From HXMU1420-13 sp965249965 (GTDB taxonomy: Bacteria > Bacteroidota > Rhodothermia > Balneolales > Balneolaceae): a DNA stretch of 64,000 bases. A program made the position numbers and the translations under genes. Below are positions 18,088 to 27,161 of the stretch, one piece after another. The first letter of the stretch is position 1. Each line of letters opens with the position of its first letter. The DNA lies in the NCBI GenBank assembly GCA_965249965.1, contig OZ252262.1:2852001-2916000 (forward strand). The letters are read 5' to 3'. The notes under the pieces were generated by a model that ran no database searches, was not told where the DNA came from, and worked only from the letters and a program-made list of their open reading frames with translations.

Positions 18088-19602
18088 ATGTTGAAAAGCC
18101 CCATAAAAGCTCTCAACCGCCCAAAAATCGATTTTCGAATTGTATTGGGCATCCTTGGGGCATTTATTTTTTTTATGGGATTTGCGCTTTTACTACCCCT
18201 TATTATTGATTTGATTTATGCAGAACATCACTGGGACTCCTGGCTCATTTCTGCCGGCATTTCTTTTGGACTAGGAGGCGCACTTTGGTTTTTCTTTCGG
18301 CCCAACGAAGAACTACGAATTCGAGAAGGATTTTTAGTTGTAAGCCTCACTTGGTTAACACTTTCATTGGTAGGTGCATTACCTTTTATCATTGCCGGAA
18401 TTTTACCGAGTTATACGGATGCTGTTTTTGAGACAATTAGTGGGCTCACCACAACTGGTTCTACTATACTTGGAGGTGTAACTTCCTCAGGTTTTGCAAA
18501 TCCGATGATAGAAGATCTTCCAAATAGTTTTTTGTTCTGGAGATCGCTGGCACATTGGCTTGGAGGAATGGGTATCATTGTATTGTCATTGGCGATCCTC
18601 CCCTTATTAGGTATCGGTGGAATGCAATTATTCCAGGCAGAATCACCAGGTCCTACTACCGATAAACTAACTCCGCGAGTTCAAGAGACCGCGAAATTAT
18701 TATGGGTAGTATATGTGGCATTTACTGCTGCTGAGTTCCTTCTTTTATGGATACATCCTTCCATGGATTGGTTTGATGCACTGAATCATTCTTTTGCTAC
18801 TATGGCAACCGGCGGCTTTTCTACCAAGAATGCTAGCATCCAGGCCTTCGATTCTGCATATATAGATGTAATAATCACACTTTTTATGTTTCTTGCAGGT
18901 ATAAACTTTGCTATGCATTTTCGGTTGATTAACGGAGATCGTGAATCTTTTTTTAATAATCGAGAAACTCGGTTTTATACGCTAATTACGTTCATTGGGA
19001 TATTAGGAATTTCATTTTCACTTTGGTTTTTTGATGGTCGGGAACTTCTCGACGCTCTGAGATACGGTTCATTTCAAGTAGTGGCTATCATCACCACAAC
19101 AGGCTTTGGAACCGATGATTATGAACTATGGTATTCATTTGGGGCGTTTTTCTTGTTCTTGCTCTTTTTTACTGGCGGTAGCTCTGGTTCAACAGGTGGT
19201 GGTATTAAAATGATACGCTGGATGATATTGATACGAAATACCGGCCGCGAGATCAAGCAAATCATCCATCCTAAAGCCATACTACCGGTTCGAATTGGTG
19301 AGCGCGCCATTGATGATAATATTCAACGCACCGTATTGAGTTTCTTTATTCTATACATGTTCATTTTTGGCCTTGGTGCATTTATCATAACCCTATTTGG
19401 GTATGATTTAATGAGCTCAATTGGAGCTAGTATTGCTGCATTGGGAAATGTAGGACCAGGCTGGGGTGACTTTGGTCCAACCGATAGTTTTGCTCAAATG
19501 CCTTATCTCGGAAAATGGGTACTTATTTCACTTATGTTAATTGGCCGACTGGAAATATTTACAGTATTGATAATTTTCTCTCCAGCTTTCTGGAAACAAT
19601 AG
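18088..19602 (+). CDS. trkH: Trk potassium uptake channel subunit TrkH
   Basis: Inner-membrane potassium-translocating subunit of 504 residues with many transmembrane helices. The four pore-loop signatures of the TrkH/KtrB superfamily are visible: S-G-L-T-T-T-G-S-T, M-A-T-G-G-F-S-T, T-T-T-G-F-G-T and L-G-N-V-G-P-G-W. A G-G-S-S-G-S-T-G-G-G-I-K segment matches the glycine-rich gating loop in the third repeat. It pairs with the upstream trkA to form a complete two-component uptake system. Confidence 0.96.
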   Translation: MLKSPIKALNRPKIDFRIVLGILGAFIFFMGFALLLPLIIDLIYAEHHWDSWLISAGISFGLGGALWFFFRPNEELRIREGFLVVSLTWLTLSLVGALPFIIAGILPSYTDAVFETISGLTTTGSTILGGVTSSGFANPMIEDLPNSFLFWRSLAHWLGGMGIIVLSLAILPLLGIGGMQLFQAESPGPTTDKLTPRVQETAKLLWVVYVAFTAAEFLLLWIHPSMDWFDALNHSFATMATGGFSTKNASIQAFDSAYIDVIITLFMFLAGINFAMHFRLINGDRESFFNNRETRFYTLITFIGILGISFSLWFFDGRELLDALRYGSFQVVAIITTTGFGTDDYELWYSFGAFFLFLLFFTGGSSGSTGGGIKMIRWMILIRNTGREIKQIIHPKAILPVRIGERAIDDNIQRTVLSFFILYMFIFGLGAFIITLFGYDLMSSIGASIAALGNVGPGWGDFGPTDSFAQMPYLGKWVLISLMLIGRLEIFTVLIIFSPAFWKQ

Positions 19603-19740
19603 GGTTCCTATAATTGCAGTCTTAGTATATATTCAAAATAGTTAGGCCTACTCTACTAATTGATTTATAGCCTGACACAATGTTGAGATCATCGCTATTT
19701 TTGCTGTAGTTAGGTTAAAAAAATTACATAAAATCAGCTC

Positions 19741-19827
19741 TTGGAATCATGGTTTGGACCTATAAAAGATCGATATTTAAAACAGTCTGAAGATCTATTT
19801 GAGCAATTAGGCTACGATCCGGAGTAA
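19741..19827 (+). CDS. Possible 28-residue small protein or gene remnant
   Basis: A TTG codon opens an in-frame stretch of 28 codons ending at TAA. The peptide is charged and helix-compatible, ending D-L-F-E-Q-L-G-Y-D-P-E. There is no obvious ribosome site. The composition looks protein-like rather than random intergenic, so it may be a small protein or the tail of a decayed gene. No family is recognised. Confidence 0.2.
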   Translation: MESWFGPIKDRYLKQSEDLFEQLGYDPE

Positions 19828-19844
19828 TCATTTCTATTTATAAA

Positions 19845-19867
19845 TAATCCACAAATTTTTTGGATTA
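19845..19867 (+). terminator. Weak inverted repeat, possible terminator
   Basis: TAATCCA and TGGATTA form a 7-bp stem with a 9-base loop. There is no T-tract after it. It could end the trkAH transcript or act as an operator for ppc. Confidence 0.25.
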
Positions 19868-19893
19868 AGACAACATTGAATTAGGCTATATAA

Positions 19894-19901
19894 TATATTT
19901 G
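19894..19901 (+). promoter_or_regulatory. Candidate ppc promoter -7 box
   Basis: TATATTTG matches TAnnTTTG, 44 bp upstream of the ppc ATG. No -33 TTTG lies at the consensus spacing of about 19-21 bp, so this is tentative. Confidence 0.3.
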
Positions 19902-19945
19902 GCACCAAATTATTTAGAGAAATTCGTCGAGATAAAGCTAATTAC

Positions 19946-22651
19946 ATGAAGAAAGACACGCTGGATTCCCAAAGCCTTAGCAAAATTAAAGATGATTTTA
20001 TCTACCTCATTGAGACCTTTTCAGAAATGCTTGTTTCTGTTGGCGAGGATGAGCTAGCCAAAAAACTTCCATGGATCAACGAAAACCCAACTCTTGCTAA
20101 TACAACTAAAATAGCAGATCAAAAGATAATTCAGGCCCTTAGCATTGCATTTCAGTTATTGAATCTGGTTGAGGAAAACAATGCTACTCATTATCGACGC
20201 AAATCTGAGTTTTTTATGGGACCAGAATCTATACGTGGCTCCTGGGCTGAAACTTTGAATACACTTAAGGATGATGGGTATTCAGAATCACAGATTGGTA
20301 CTGTGCTTGCTAAGTTAAATGTGATGCCTGTACTTACTGCACATCCTACCGAAGCAAAGCGCGTTACCGTTCTGGAAATCCAACGCGAGTTATACCAATT
20401 GTTGGTGAAAAGAGAAAACCCAAATTGGTCGCCACAGGAGCAAGATGTTTTGCACCATGAGATTCTAGGACTTTTAGAACGATGGTGGCTTACAGGTGAT
20501 ATTTACCTCGAAAAACCGGATCTAGCCGACGAGCGCAACAATCTATTGTACTATTTTGCGAATGTTTTCCCAAAGGCTTTGAATATTTCTGATCAACGGC
20601 TGAAATTTGCATGGAAACAATCAGGCTACGATCCAAAAAAATTATCACTGGCTGAACAGTACCCACTTTTAAAATTGGGTAGCTGGGTTGGAGGCGATCG
20701 AGATGGCCACCCTTTTGTAACTCCGGAGTTTACTGCTGATACTCTAAAGAAACATCGTGAGGTAGCCCTGGATCTACATATGCGAAATCTGAAAGATTTG
20801 GCTCGAAAAATCAGTATTTCATCAAAATTGACAAATACCCCGGTTTGGTTCCTTGAGGAAATCAGCAAAAGAGTTGAAGAATTTGGGGATGCCGGAGTTC
20901 ATGCAGTTGAACGAAATCCCAATGAGCCTTGGCGACAATTCACCAATCTGTTAATTCTAAAGCTCGAGAGAACCATTAATTTATCCGGTTCGGATAATTA
21001 TTATGAGTCGCCGAGTGCTCTTCTTGAGGATTTAAAAATTCTTGAAAAGGCGTTCACATCTGTTGGTTCTGAAATGATCGTAGAAGACCTGATATTTCCA
21101 ATAGAGCGACAGATTTTATGTTTTGGATTCCATCTGGCAAAGCTGGATATCAGACAGAACAGCTCCTATCACGATAAAGTGATGGAACAAATGCTAACAG
21201 CAGCTGGATTTGATAAGACTGATTTTTCTAATTGGAGTGAACAAGAACGACTGGATTTTATCAATACAGAGTTAAACATTAATCGGCCATTCCTGCCAGC
21301 TGGTTTCTCATGTGGATTAGAAGCAGACAATGTCTTGGGCTATTTCCGGGTAATCAAAGACTTTACTGATCAATATGGAAATGAAGGAATCGGAACCATC
21401 ATCGTAAGTATGACTCGCAGCTTAAGTGATTTGCTGGTTGTGTATTTATTCCTCCGTGAAGTTGGTTTAAATTCCGCTGATTTTCAGGTCGCTCCATTAT
21501 TAGAAACCATTGGTGATTTAGAATCCGGTGAGGATATTTTGGATGCGTTTCTCTCCCATCCAAAAACGAAAGAGCGCTTAGAAAAAAGTAATAATCGCTT
21601 TCAGGAAATCATGCTGGGTTATAGCGATAGTAATAAAGATGGTGGAATTCTTTCCAGCCGATGGACCATCTATAAGACAGAAGCAAAGCTTACTGCTACA
21701 GCGCGAAAACATGATGTTGAACTAACTTTTTTCCATGGTAGAGGTGGGACAATAAGCCGGGGTGGTGGTAAAATTCATCGCTTCCTGGATAGTATGCCTC
21801 CAGGTTCTGTGAGTGGGTCTATTAAAATGACCATTCAGGGCGAGACGATCGCCAATCAGTTTGCCAACCTTTTAAACGCTACTTACAATTTGGAAATGTT
21901 CCTTTCAGGAACAGCAAAACAGGCAGCCCAATCCAGTTTAGATGATGAATTTGAGGCTATTTTCCCAACCTTAGATGAATTGGTTACCAAATCGAATGCA
22001 ACCTATCGATCACTACTAGATCATCCTGGGTTCATTGAATTTTATAGTCAGGCCACCCCTATCGATGTACTGGAAGAAAGTAAAATTGGATCACGTCCTG
22101 CTCGCCGAACAGGACAACGATCACTTGAAGATCTACGGTCGATTCCGTGGGTATTTAGTTGGAATCAATCTCGATTTAACCTGACCGGTTGGTTTGGTGT
22201 GGGTCATGCTTTGCAAGCAATGAAAGAATCTGATCCTGAAACCTACACCAATTTTAAAAAGCTTGCTGAAGACTGGCCGTTTTTCAAGTATCTGATAATT
22301 CAAATCGAAACCAACTTATTGAATTCAGATCCAACCATCATGAATAAATTTGCAGATTATGTTCAGAATCATGAGCTGAAATCGGAAATCATGAGTTTGA
22401 TTATGGATGACTATAATTTCGCATTAGCAGCAACAGATCATGTAATGGGCAGCGAAAAGGCAACTCGAAGATCTACAAAAGTGAAGGACTCGCAATTGAG
22501 AAAAGAAGCATTAGATATGCTACATGAGCTACAACTCCGCTATTTAGGAATGAAACGAAATGCTAAATCGGGTGACAACATTTCTAACTTACTAAATCAT
22601 CTTTTACTTACCGTAAATGCACTTTCCGGTGGATTAAAGAGTACAGGTTGA
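19946..22651 (+). CDS. ppc: Phosphoenolpyruvate carboxylase
   Basis: Cytoplasmic anaplerotic enzyme converting PEP and bicarbonate to oxaloacetate. 901 residues, close to the E. coli enzyme (883). The catalytic histidine motif T-A-H-P-T-E has His133. The glycine loop F-H-G-R-G-G-T-I-S-R-G-G-G, the W-V-F-S-W-N-Q-S-R block and an S-R-P-A-R-R motif are all present. The last residues read S-T-G, where most family members end N-T-G; the terminal glycine is kept. A VOC-family protein follows after 17 bp. Confidence 0.97.
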   Translation: MKKDTLDSQSLSKIKDDFIYLIETFSEMLVSVGEDELAKKLPWINENPTLANTTKIADQKIIQALSIAFQLLNLVEENNATHYRRKSEFFMGPESIRGSWAETLNTLKDDGYSESQIGTVLAKLNVMPVLTAHPTEAKRVTVLEIQRELYQLLVKRENPNWSPQEQDVLHHEILGLLERWWLTGDIYLEKPDLADERNNLLYYFANVFPKALNISDQRLKFAWKQSGYDPKKLSLAEQYPLLKLGSWVGGDRDGHPFVTPEFTADTLKKHREVALDLHMRNLKDLARKISISSKLTNTPVWFLEEISKRVEEFGDAGVHAVERNPNEPWRQFTNLLILKLERTINLSGSDNYYESPSALLEDLKILEKAFTSVGSEMIVEDLIFPIERQILCFGFHLAKLDIRQNSSYHDKVMEQMLTAAGFDKTDFSNWSEQERLDFINTELNINRPFLPAGFSCGLEADNVLGYFRVIKDFTDQYGNEGIGTIIVSMTRSLSDLLVVYLFLREVGLNSADFQVAPLLETIGDLESGEDILDAFLSHPKTKERLEKSNNRFQEIMLGYSDSNKDGGILSSRWTIYKTEAKLTATARKHDVELTFFHGRGGTISRGGGKIHRFLDSMPPGSVSGSIKMTIQGETIANQFANLLNATYNLEMFLSGTAKQAAQSSLDDEFEAIFPTLDELVTKSNATYRSLLDHPGFIEFYSQATPIDVLEESKIGSRPARRTGQRSLEDLRSIPWVFSWNQSRFNLTGWFGVGHALQAMKESDPETYTNFKKLAEDWPFFKYLIIQIETNLLNSDPTIMNKFADYVQNHELKSEIMSLIMDDYNFALAATDHVMGSEKATRRSTKVKDSQLRKEALDMLHELQLRYLGMKRNAKSGDNISNLLNHLLLTVNALSGGLKSTG

Positions 22652-22668
22652 TCAAAAAAACGATATAA

Positions 22669-23067
22669 ATGTTAAACAAAAAAGGCGCTTTTCGATTCAC
22701 TTATTTCACAGATAAGTACCAAGAAACTTTCACTTTCTATGAAAAAAAGCTTGGACTTGAAATAACCCATTATTGGGATAGAAATGAACATGATAAAGGT
22801 GCTGTGTTTAGCGCTGGTTCAGGGTTGATCGAAATACTCCATCGTCCTAAAGACAAAACCTATACTTATGAAGGATTAGATTATCGTGTTCCTCAGGGAG
22901 CATTTATGTGCATTCAAGTATGGGATATTGATACGCTTTTTGAAACTTATAAATCCAATGATGTTCCATTTAAGCTTGAAATTATGGATCAACCATGGGG
23001 ACATAGAAGCTTTTATGTTAAAGAACCAAATGGCCTTATTTTGGCTTTCTTTCAGGAGCAGTTTTAA
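22669..23067 (+). CDS. VOC (glyoxalase/bleomycin-resistance) superfamily protein
   Basis: 132 residues with the paired beta-alpha-beta pattern of the vicinal oxygen chelate fold: F-T-Y-F-T-D-K-Y-Q-E-T-F-x-F-Y at the start and a C-terminal G-H-R-S-F-Y-V-K-E-P-N-G-L-I-L typical of glyoxalase-like proteins. Possible metal ligands are a His near residue 65 and a C-terminal Glu. The substrate cannot be inferred. It lies close behind ppc and 20 bp before the PaiB-like gene. Confidence 0.8.
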   Translation: MLNKKGAFRFTYFTDKYQETFTFYEKKLGLEITHYWDRNEHDKGAVFSAGSGLIEILHRPKDKTYTYEGLDYRVPQGAFMCIQVWDIDTLFETYKSNDVPFKLEIMDQPWGHRSFYVKEPNGLILAFFQEQF

Positions 23068-23087
23068 ACCATATGCCCCTCTGATAT

Positions 23088-23717
23088 ATGTACAACACCA
23101 GCTATTTCAAAGAAAATGATCTCAATAAAATTCTAGAATTTATTCATGAATATCCATTTGCATTGATCACGGGAAGTTTTTTGGATGGGAAACAAGTAGC
23201 AACTCAAGTTCCGGTACTAATTGAGGAAAGAGAAGGTGCATATTTCCTTCAGGCTCATTTGAAACGAAATACAGATCATCACCGAGCTTTTATAGAGAAT
23301 CCAAATGCGTTAGTAGTTTTTAGTGGCCCACATACTTACGTTAGCGCCACTTGGTATTCTGATGCCAAGATGGGTTCAACCTGGAATTATATGAGCGTTC
23401 ATGCAGCTGGATTAGTTCGAGAGATGAACGATGAAGAGTTATGTGAATTTATGATGAAATTCACCTTACAATTCGAAGGAGGAAACAACGAGTCCCCTAC
23501 CGTCTTCGAAAACCTTCCTGCTGATTATTTAGCTAAAAAAATGCCAGGAATTGTCGGAATCGAAATCAATATTGAGAAGCTGGATAATATCTTCAAACTC
23601 AGCCAGAATAAAGACGAAAAGAGCTTCCGACAAATCATTAAAAATTTGGAACAACAAGGTGGGGATTCAACAAAAATTGCTGCTGAAATGAATAATAGAT
23701 TCGACGAGCTATTTTAA
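23088..23717 (+). CDS. PaiB-family FMN-binding protein
   Basis: 209 residues. It starts M-Y-N-T-S-Y-F-K-E-N-D and includes P-F-A-L-I-T, A-H-L-K-R-N and S-A-T-W-Y, features of the PaiB/FMN-binding split-barrel family that was first described as a negative regulator of sporulation and protease genes in Bacillus subtilis. Most family members are probably flavin-binding oxidoreductases, and a regulatory role here is unproven. It is the last gene of the ppc group. Confidence 0.85.
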   Translation: MYNTSYFKENDLNKILEFIHEYPFALITGSFLDGKQVATQVPVLIEEREGAYFLQAHLKRNTDHHRAFIENPNALVVFSGPHTYVSATWYSDAKMGSTWNYMSVHAAGLVREMNDEELCEFMMKFTLQFEGGNNESPTVFENLPADYLAKKMPGIVGIEINIEKLDNIFKLSQNKDEKSFRQIIKNLEQQGGDSTKIAAEMNNRFDELF

Positions 23718-23761
23718 AATATTATTCTAGCACAATACTATTTCGTATTACAATATTCAGG

Positions 23762-23794
23762 TTTGATTTAATGATATTTGTCCCGTTATTTTTG
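23762..23794 (+). promoter_or_regulatory. Bacteroidota-type promoter of the Na/Pi cotransporter gene
   Basis: TTTG (23762-23765) and TATTTTTG (23787-23794) match the -33 and -7 elements TTTG and TAnnTTTG, 21 bp apart. The start codon is about 42 bp downstream of the -7 box, giving a leader of roughly 36 bases. This is the best-formed promoter seen in the window. Confidence 0.6.
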
Positions 23795-23836
23795 CGTTAA
23801 GATATTGTAGCTTACAAAAAATAAGATCAGCACTTT

Positions 23837-25639
23837 TTGAAGAAATTTATACTCGTAGGAATACTTCTACTACTGGGGTTTTTCCTTTTCACCAATCCAT
23901 CAGTTAAAGAGATTGCAGCTGGTGTAGCAATTTTACTTTTTGGTATGATTATGCTGGAAGAAGGATTCAATTCCTTTGCATCCGGCCCTCTTCAAACTGC
24001 CCTAAAAAAATCAACTGATAGCCTTGCTAAATCCATTGGTTTAGGTTTTACAAGCACTGCAATTCTTCAATCAAGTTCACTAATTTCAATTATTGTAATC
24101 TCTTTCATTAGTATTGGATTAATAAGCCTAAAAGGTGGTATTGGCATTATTTTGGGGGCTAACATTGGCACAACGGCAACTGCTTGGTTAGTTTCAATAT
24201 TTGGGCTAAAAGTTAAAATATCCGGCCTTGCAATGCCTATGTTAGCATTCGGTATTGTGCTTGTATTACAGAAATCAAAAAGAATAAAGGGCGTTGGTCA
24301 GGTCTTAGCTGGATTAGGATTTTTCTTTTTAGGCGTTTATTTCATGAAAACAGGGTTAGATGCTTACAAAGAAACTATAGACCTGGCTGAATTTGCCATG
24401 CCGGGAATTAAAGGACTTATTGTATACACTCTAATTGGAATAGTGATGACCCTCATTCTTCAATCTAGCAGTGCAACGATGGCTTTAATTTTAACAGCCC
24501 TAGCGGTGGGTCAAATTACATATACTAATTCTCTTGCCTTGGCAATTGGGGCGAACGTTGGGACAACCATCACCGCAATAATCGGCTCTCTTAGTTCCAA
24601 TATCGCAGGTAAGCGCTTGGCTGGCGCACATCTTATATTTAATGTGGCAACGGGAATGGTTGCACTTATTTTTATTAATCAGCTGGCCAATTTTGTTGAC
24701 CTAATGGCGAATTGGTTTAGTATTGCTGATGACAATTTCACATTTAAGCTCTCCATTTTTCATTCGGTATTCAATGTATTGGGACTGCTGTTAATGCTCC
24801 CCTTTATTGATCCACTGATTACATTTTTAAATCGCATTTTCAAAGACCAAGTTGTTGAAGATAACATAGAACAACCTCGTTTCATTGATAAAAATGCTAT
24901 GCAATATCCTCAAACAGCATTACATGCCATTTATAAAGAATCAAAACGATTGTATGAAAAAGTAGCTTTTGAGATAATTGCACATGGGTTAAATATTCAT
25001 AGAAGCGATATAAAAAGTGATGAAAAACTAAAGCAAATTGTTAAGCATTCGAGAGAAGAAATTACAGTGGATATCGAAGAAGAATATGAGCAAAAAGTTA
25101 AGACCATCTATAGTAAGATCATTAAATATGCGACATTAGCTCAATCTGAGTTGAATCTTTCACCAGAATTAACGCGCCTTTTTGCTAACATGAAACTAGC
25201 AAACCGAAATGTGGTTGAAGCCATTAAAGCGTTGAAAGAAGTCAGAGAAAATATAAATACCTATTTAGTATCAGATAATGAGGCTATTCAAAAGGAATAT
25301 GATAGATTAAGAAGAAGAGTCACAAAGATTCTAAGAATGCTTCAGAATGTAAAAAACGCACCCGATCCAACGAAATATGCGAAAAGAATTAAGAAGCTAA
25401 AAAAACTAGCTGAAAAAGAAGATTTTTTACTCGATGGAACCATCGACAAATTGGTACGAGATAAAAAAATTACAAGTGCAATGGCATCATCTTTAGCAAA
25501 TGATAGCCACAACATTTCTATTATTTCGAAAAAATTAATCGAAGCCACCGAGCTAATTTACTTACACAGCGACACATTCCTCTCAAATGGTAATGAGGAA
25601 GATTCCAATGTTGAAGAAGAACTCCAATTAGTATCTTAG
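23837..25639 (+). CDS. Na/Pi-cotransporter family protein with PhoU-like C-terminus
   Basis: 600-residue inner-membrane protein. The N-terminal half holds the duplicated PNaS/NptA core, with two copies of Q-S-S-S near residues 76 and 209, each followed by a G-A-N-(I/V)-G-T-T motif typical of sodium-dependent phosphate transporters. The C-terminal part (about 380-590) is helical and charged like PhoU, as in E. coli YjbB, which exports phosphate. Start is TTG with M-K-K-F-I-L as a plausible N-terminus. Single gene with its own promoter. Import versus export is not decided by sequence. Confidence 0.9.
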   Translation: MKKFILVGILLLLGFFLFTNPSVKEIAAGVAILLFGMIMLEEGFNSFASGPLQTALKKSTDSLAKSIGLGFTSTAILQSSSLISIIVISFISIGLISLKGGIGIILGANIGTTATAWLVSIFGLKVKISGLAMPMLAFGIVLVLQKSKRIKGVGQVLAGLGFFFLGVYFMKTGLDAYKETIDLAEFAMPGIKGLIVYTLIGIVMTLILQSSSATMALILTALAVGQITYTNSLALAIGANVGTTITAIIGSLSSNIAGKRLAGAHLIFNVATGMVALIFINQLANFVDLMANWFSIADDNFTFKLSIFHSVFNVLGLLLMLPFIDPLITFLNRIFKDQVVEDNIEQPRFIDKNAMQYPQTALHAIYKESKRLYEKVAFEIIAHGLNIHRSDIKSDEKLKQIVKHSREEITVDIEEEYEQKVKTIYSKIIKYATLAQSELNLSPELTRLFANMKLANRNVVEAIKALKEVRENINTYLVSDNEAIQKEYDRLRRRVTKILRMLQNVKNAPDPTKYAKRIKKLKKLAEKEDFLLDGTIDKLVRDKKITSAMASSLANDSHNISIISKKLIEATELIYLHSDTFLSNGNEEDSNVEEELQLVS

Positions 25640-25655
25640 TATACATATTAGCTTT

Positions 25656-25700
25656 TGTGACGGCATTAATTAAGATGCTTCAAAAAGTAAGCCTGTCACA
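25656..25700. repeat. Spaced inverted repeat between convergent genes
   Basis: TGTGAC (25656-25661) and GTCACA (25695-25700) flank a 33-bp interior between the Na/Pi cotransporter and the beta-lactamase-like gene. Arms are short. It could help terminate either transcript or bind a regulator; evidence is weak. Confidence 0.25.
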
Positions 25701-25773
25701 GCTTGACCTTAATACTTAGGAAATGGAATGCAACGAAAAGTGAGATTACCTATTTAATCATATAGATCGAAAA

Positions 25774-27078
25774 TCAATCCAACATAAATTTCTCAAGTGC
25801 TCGAAATACCTGTCTCACTCCTTCTCTATCCGGAATATTGTTAAGAAATAAATAAAGCGATACGGATTCTTCTGGATTGCTTACCGTAAATAATTCAAAA
25901 CCGCGCATAGAGCCATCAAGGCTTACCGTTTCATTCCAAAAAAACTGGTTGTGATCTTCATCAAGTATGTCACCAGATCTAATTAAATCATAAAACTTTT
26001 GTAGATCATCCAGCGTGCTGAACATCCCACCACTTCCTTTAACAAGCCATGAGGTTGGTCCCCAGTTTGGCGGAATATTTGGCATTCCAACAATTTCCGG
26101 CCCGCCTCCTTCTGCAAAATTTTCCAAGGAATAACCAAGTGTTGTTCCATATTCTCCGGTGTAATTTTTTCCGGCAGGAATGAAAAAGTTTTCATTTAGG
26201 AATTCGTAATAATTCATTCCTGAAACTCGCTCAATTACCGCTGCCAACAAGCCAAAAGCGGCGTGAGAATGTTGTCGATTTGACCCAGGCTCAAAGAGTA
26301 AATCAACATCCAATAATCGATGTTCCAACTCTTGCCTATTTATCCATTGTAAATCAGGATTCCAGTCGGATGCGACATCAATAAAATCAGGAAAACCACT
26401 CTGCCCGGTCATCAAATGGCGCAAAGTCAATGTGTGTTTATCTTCCGGAACGTCTTCAAAATACTCTGTGATTGGATCGTCAACATTCAACTTTGCTCGT
26501 TGATCAAGCAGCATAATTCCAGCAATGGTATAATCAATAGGTCGGGACCCAGTTCCAAAAATGGTATTTACCGTGTTTGGTATTTCTAGCGATGGAATTG
26601 CCATTCCAAATGGATGTTCAATTACCACCTCACCCTGCTTTTCTGCGAATACTAAGCCTGCAAATCCCGCATTTTCCAGTGAATCAAATACAGCGATAAT
26701 ATTTTCTTCAGATATTTGAAGTCCTTTTTCAGCTATCGTTACCTGCATTCCGGTTATTTTATTACCCCTTAAATCAACCTTTAGTTTTCTTTCACCAGCA
26801 GGACTTGATAAATAAAAGATCAACCCTTCCGGGGCCCCTTCGATACCTAAATCCCCAAGAAAAGGTTTGAGTTCATTTCTAATGCTTTTCAAGTAATCAA
26901 CATTCATGTCGTCGTCGGATCTGATGATCCAGGTATTTCGAAATATTTGCACATCGGAATCACTATCTGTTTGTAGAAAATCAATAACAGCAGATTCTAA
27001 CTCTAAGAGAGTAAAACTCTGGGCTTGAATTGTTGCCGGAAGAATTAAAAAAATGATAAATAAATTAAATAGTCTCAT
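25774..27078 (-). CDS. Secreted beta-lactamase-fold protein with degenerate active site
   Basis: 434 residues from an ATG at 27078, chosen because it begins a clear signal peptide (M-R-L-F-N-L-F-I-I-F-L-I-L, cut near I-Q-A-Q); a TTG at 27114 would add 12 residues ahead of it. Residues about 165-430 follow the class C beta-lactamase/serine hydrolase pattern (A-K-L-N-V-D-D-P-I, L-R-H-L-M-T-G-Q-S-G, P-G-S-N-R-Q-H-S-H, G-S-G-G-M-F-S-T-L-D-D-L). The catalytic motifs are altered: the SxxK position reads S178-R-P-I, without lysine, and the YxN position reads H-S-H. It is therefore likely non-catalytic or uses altered chemistry. An N-terminal domain of about 140 residues precedes it. Last gene of a four-gene minus-strand group. 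Confidence 0.8.
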   Translation of the reverse strand: MRLFNLFIIFLILPATIQAQSFTLLELESAVIDFLQTDSDSDVQIFRNTWIIRSDDDMNVDYLKSIRNELKPFLGDLGIEGAPEGLIFYLSSPAGERKLKVDLRGNKITGMQVTIAEKGLQISEENIIAVFDSLENAGFAGLVFAEKQGEVVIEHPFGMAIPSLEIPNTVNTIFGTGSRPIDYTIAGIMLLDQRAKLNVDDPITEYFEDVPEDKHTLTLRHLMTGQSGFPDFIDVASDWNPDLQWINRQELEHRLLDVDLLFEPGSNRQHSHAAFGLLAAVIERVSGMNYYEFLNENFFIPAGKNYTGEYGTTLGYSLENFAEGGGPEIVGMPNIPPNWGPTSWLVKGSGGMFSTLDDLQKFYDLIRSGDILDEDHNQFFWNETVSLDGSMRGFELFTVSNPEESVSLYLFLNNIPDREGVRQVFRALEKFMLD

Positions 27079-27161
27079 AACAGGAATGTTTTTAAAGTTC
27101 CAGAATAGATACAAACAGGAAATGTTAAGTGTGTTAAGAGAAATGTTAAATCAGCAGCTAA

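Larger units (their letters stand above)
19603..19945 (+). other. 343-bp intergenic region between trkH and ppc
   Basis: It contains a 28-codon TTG-start ORF (19741-19827), an inverted repeat TAATCCA/TGGATTA at 19845-19867 and a TATATTTG box at 19894-19901 that fits the Bacteroidota -7 consensus about 45 bp before the ppc start. The first 130 bp after trkH show no feature I can name. Confidence 0.5.
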
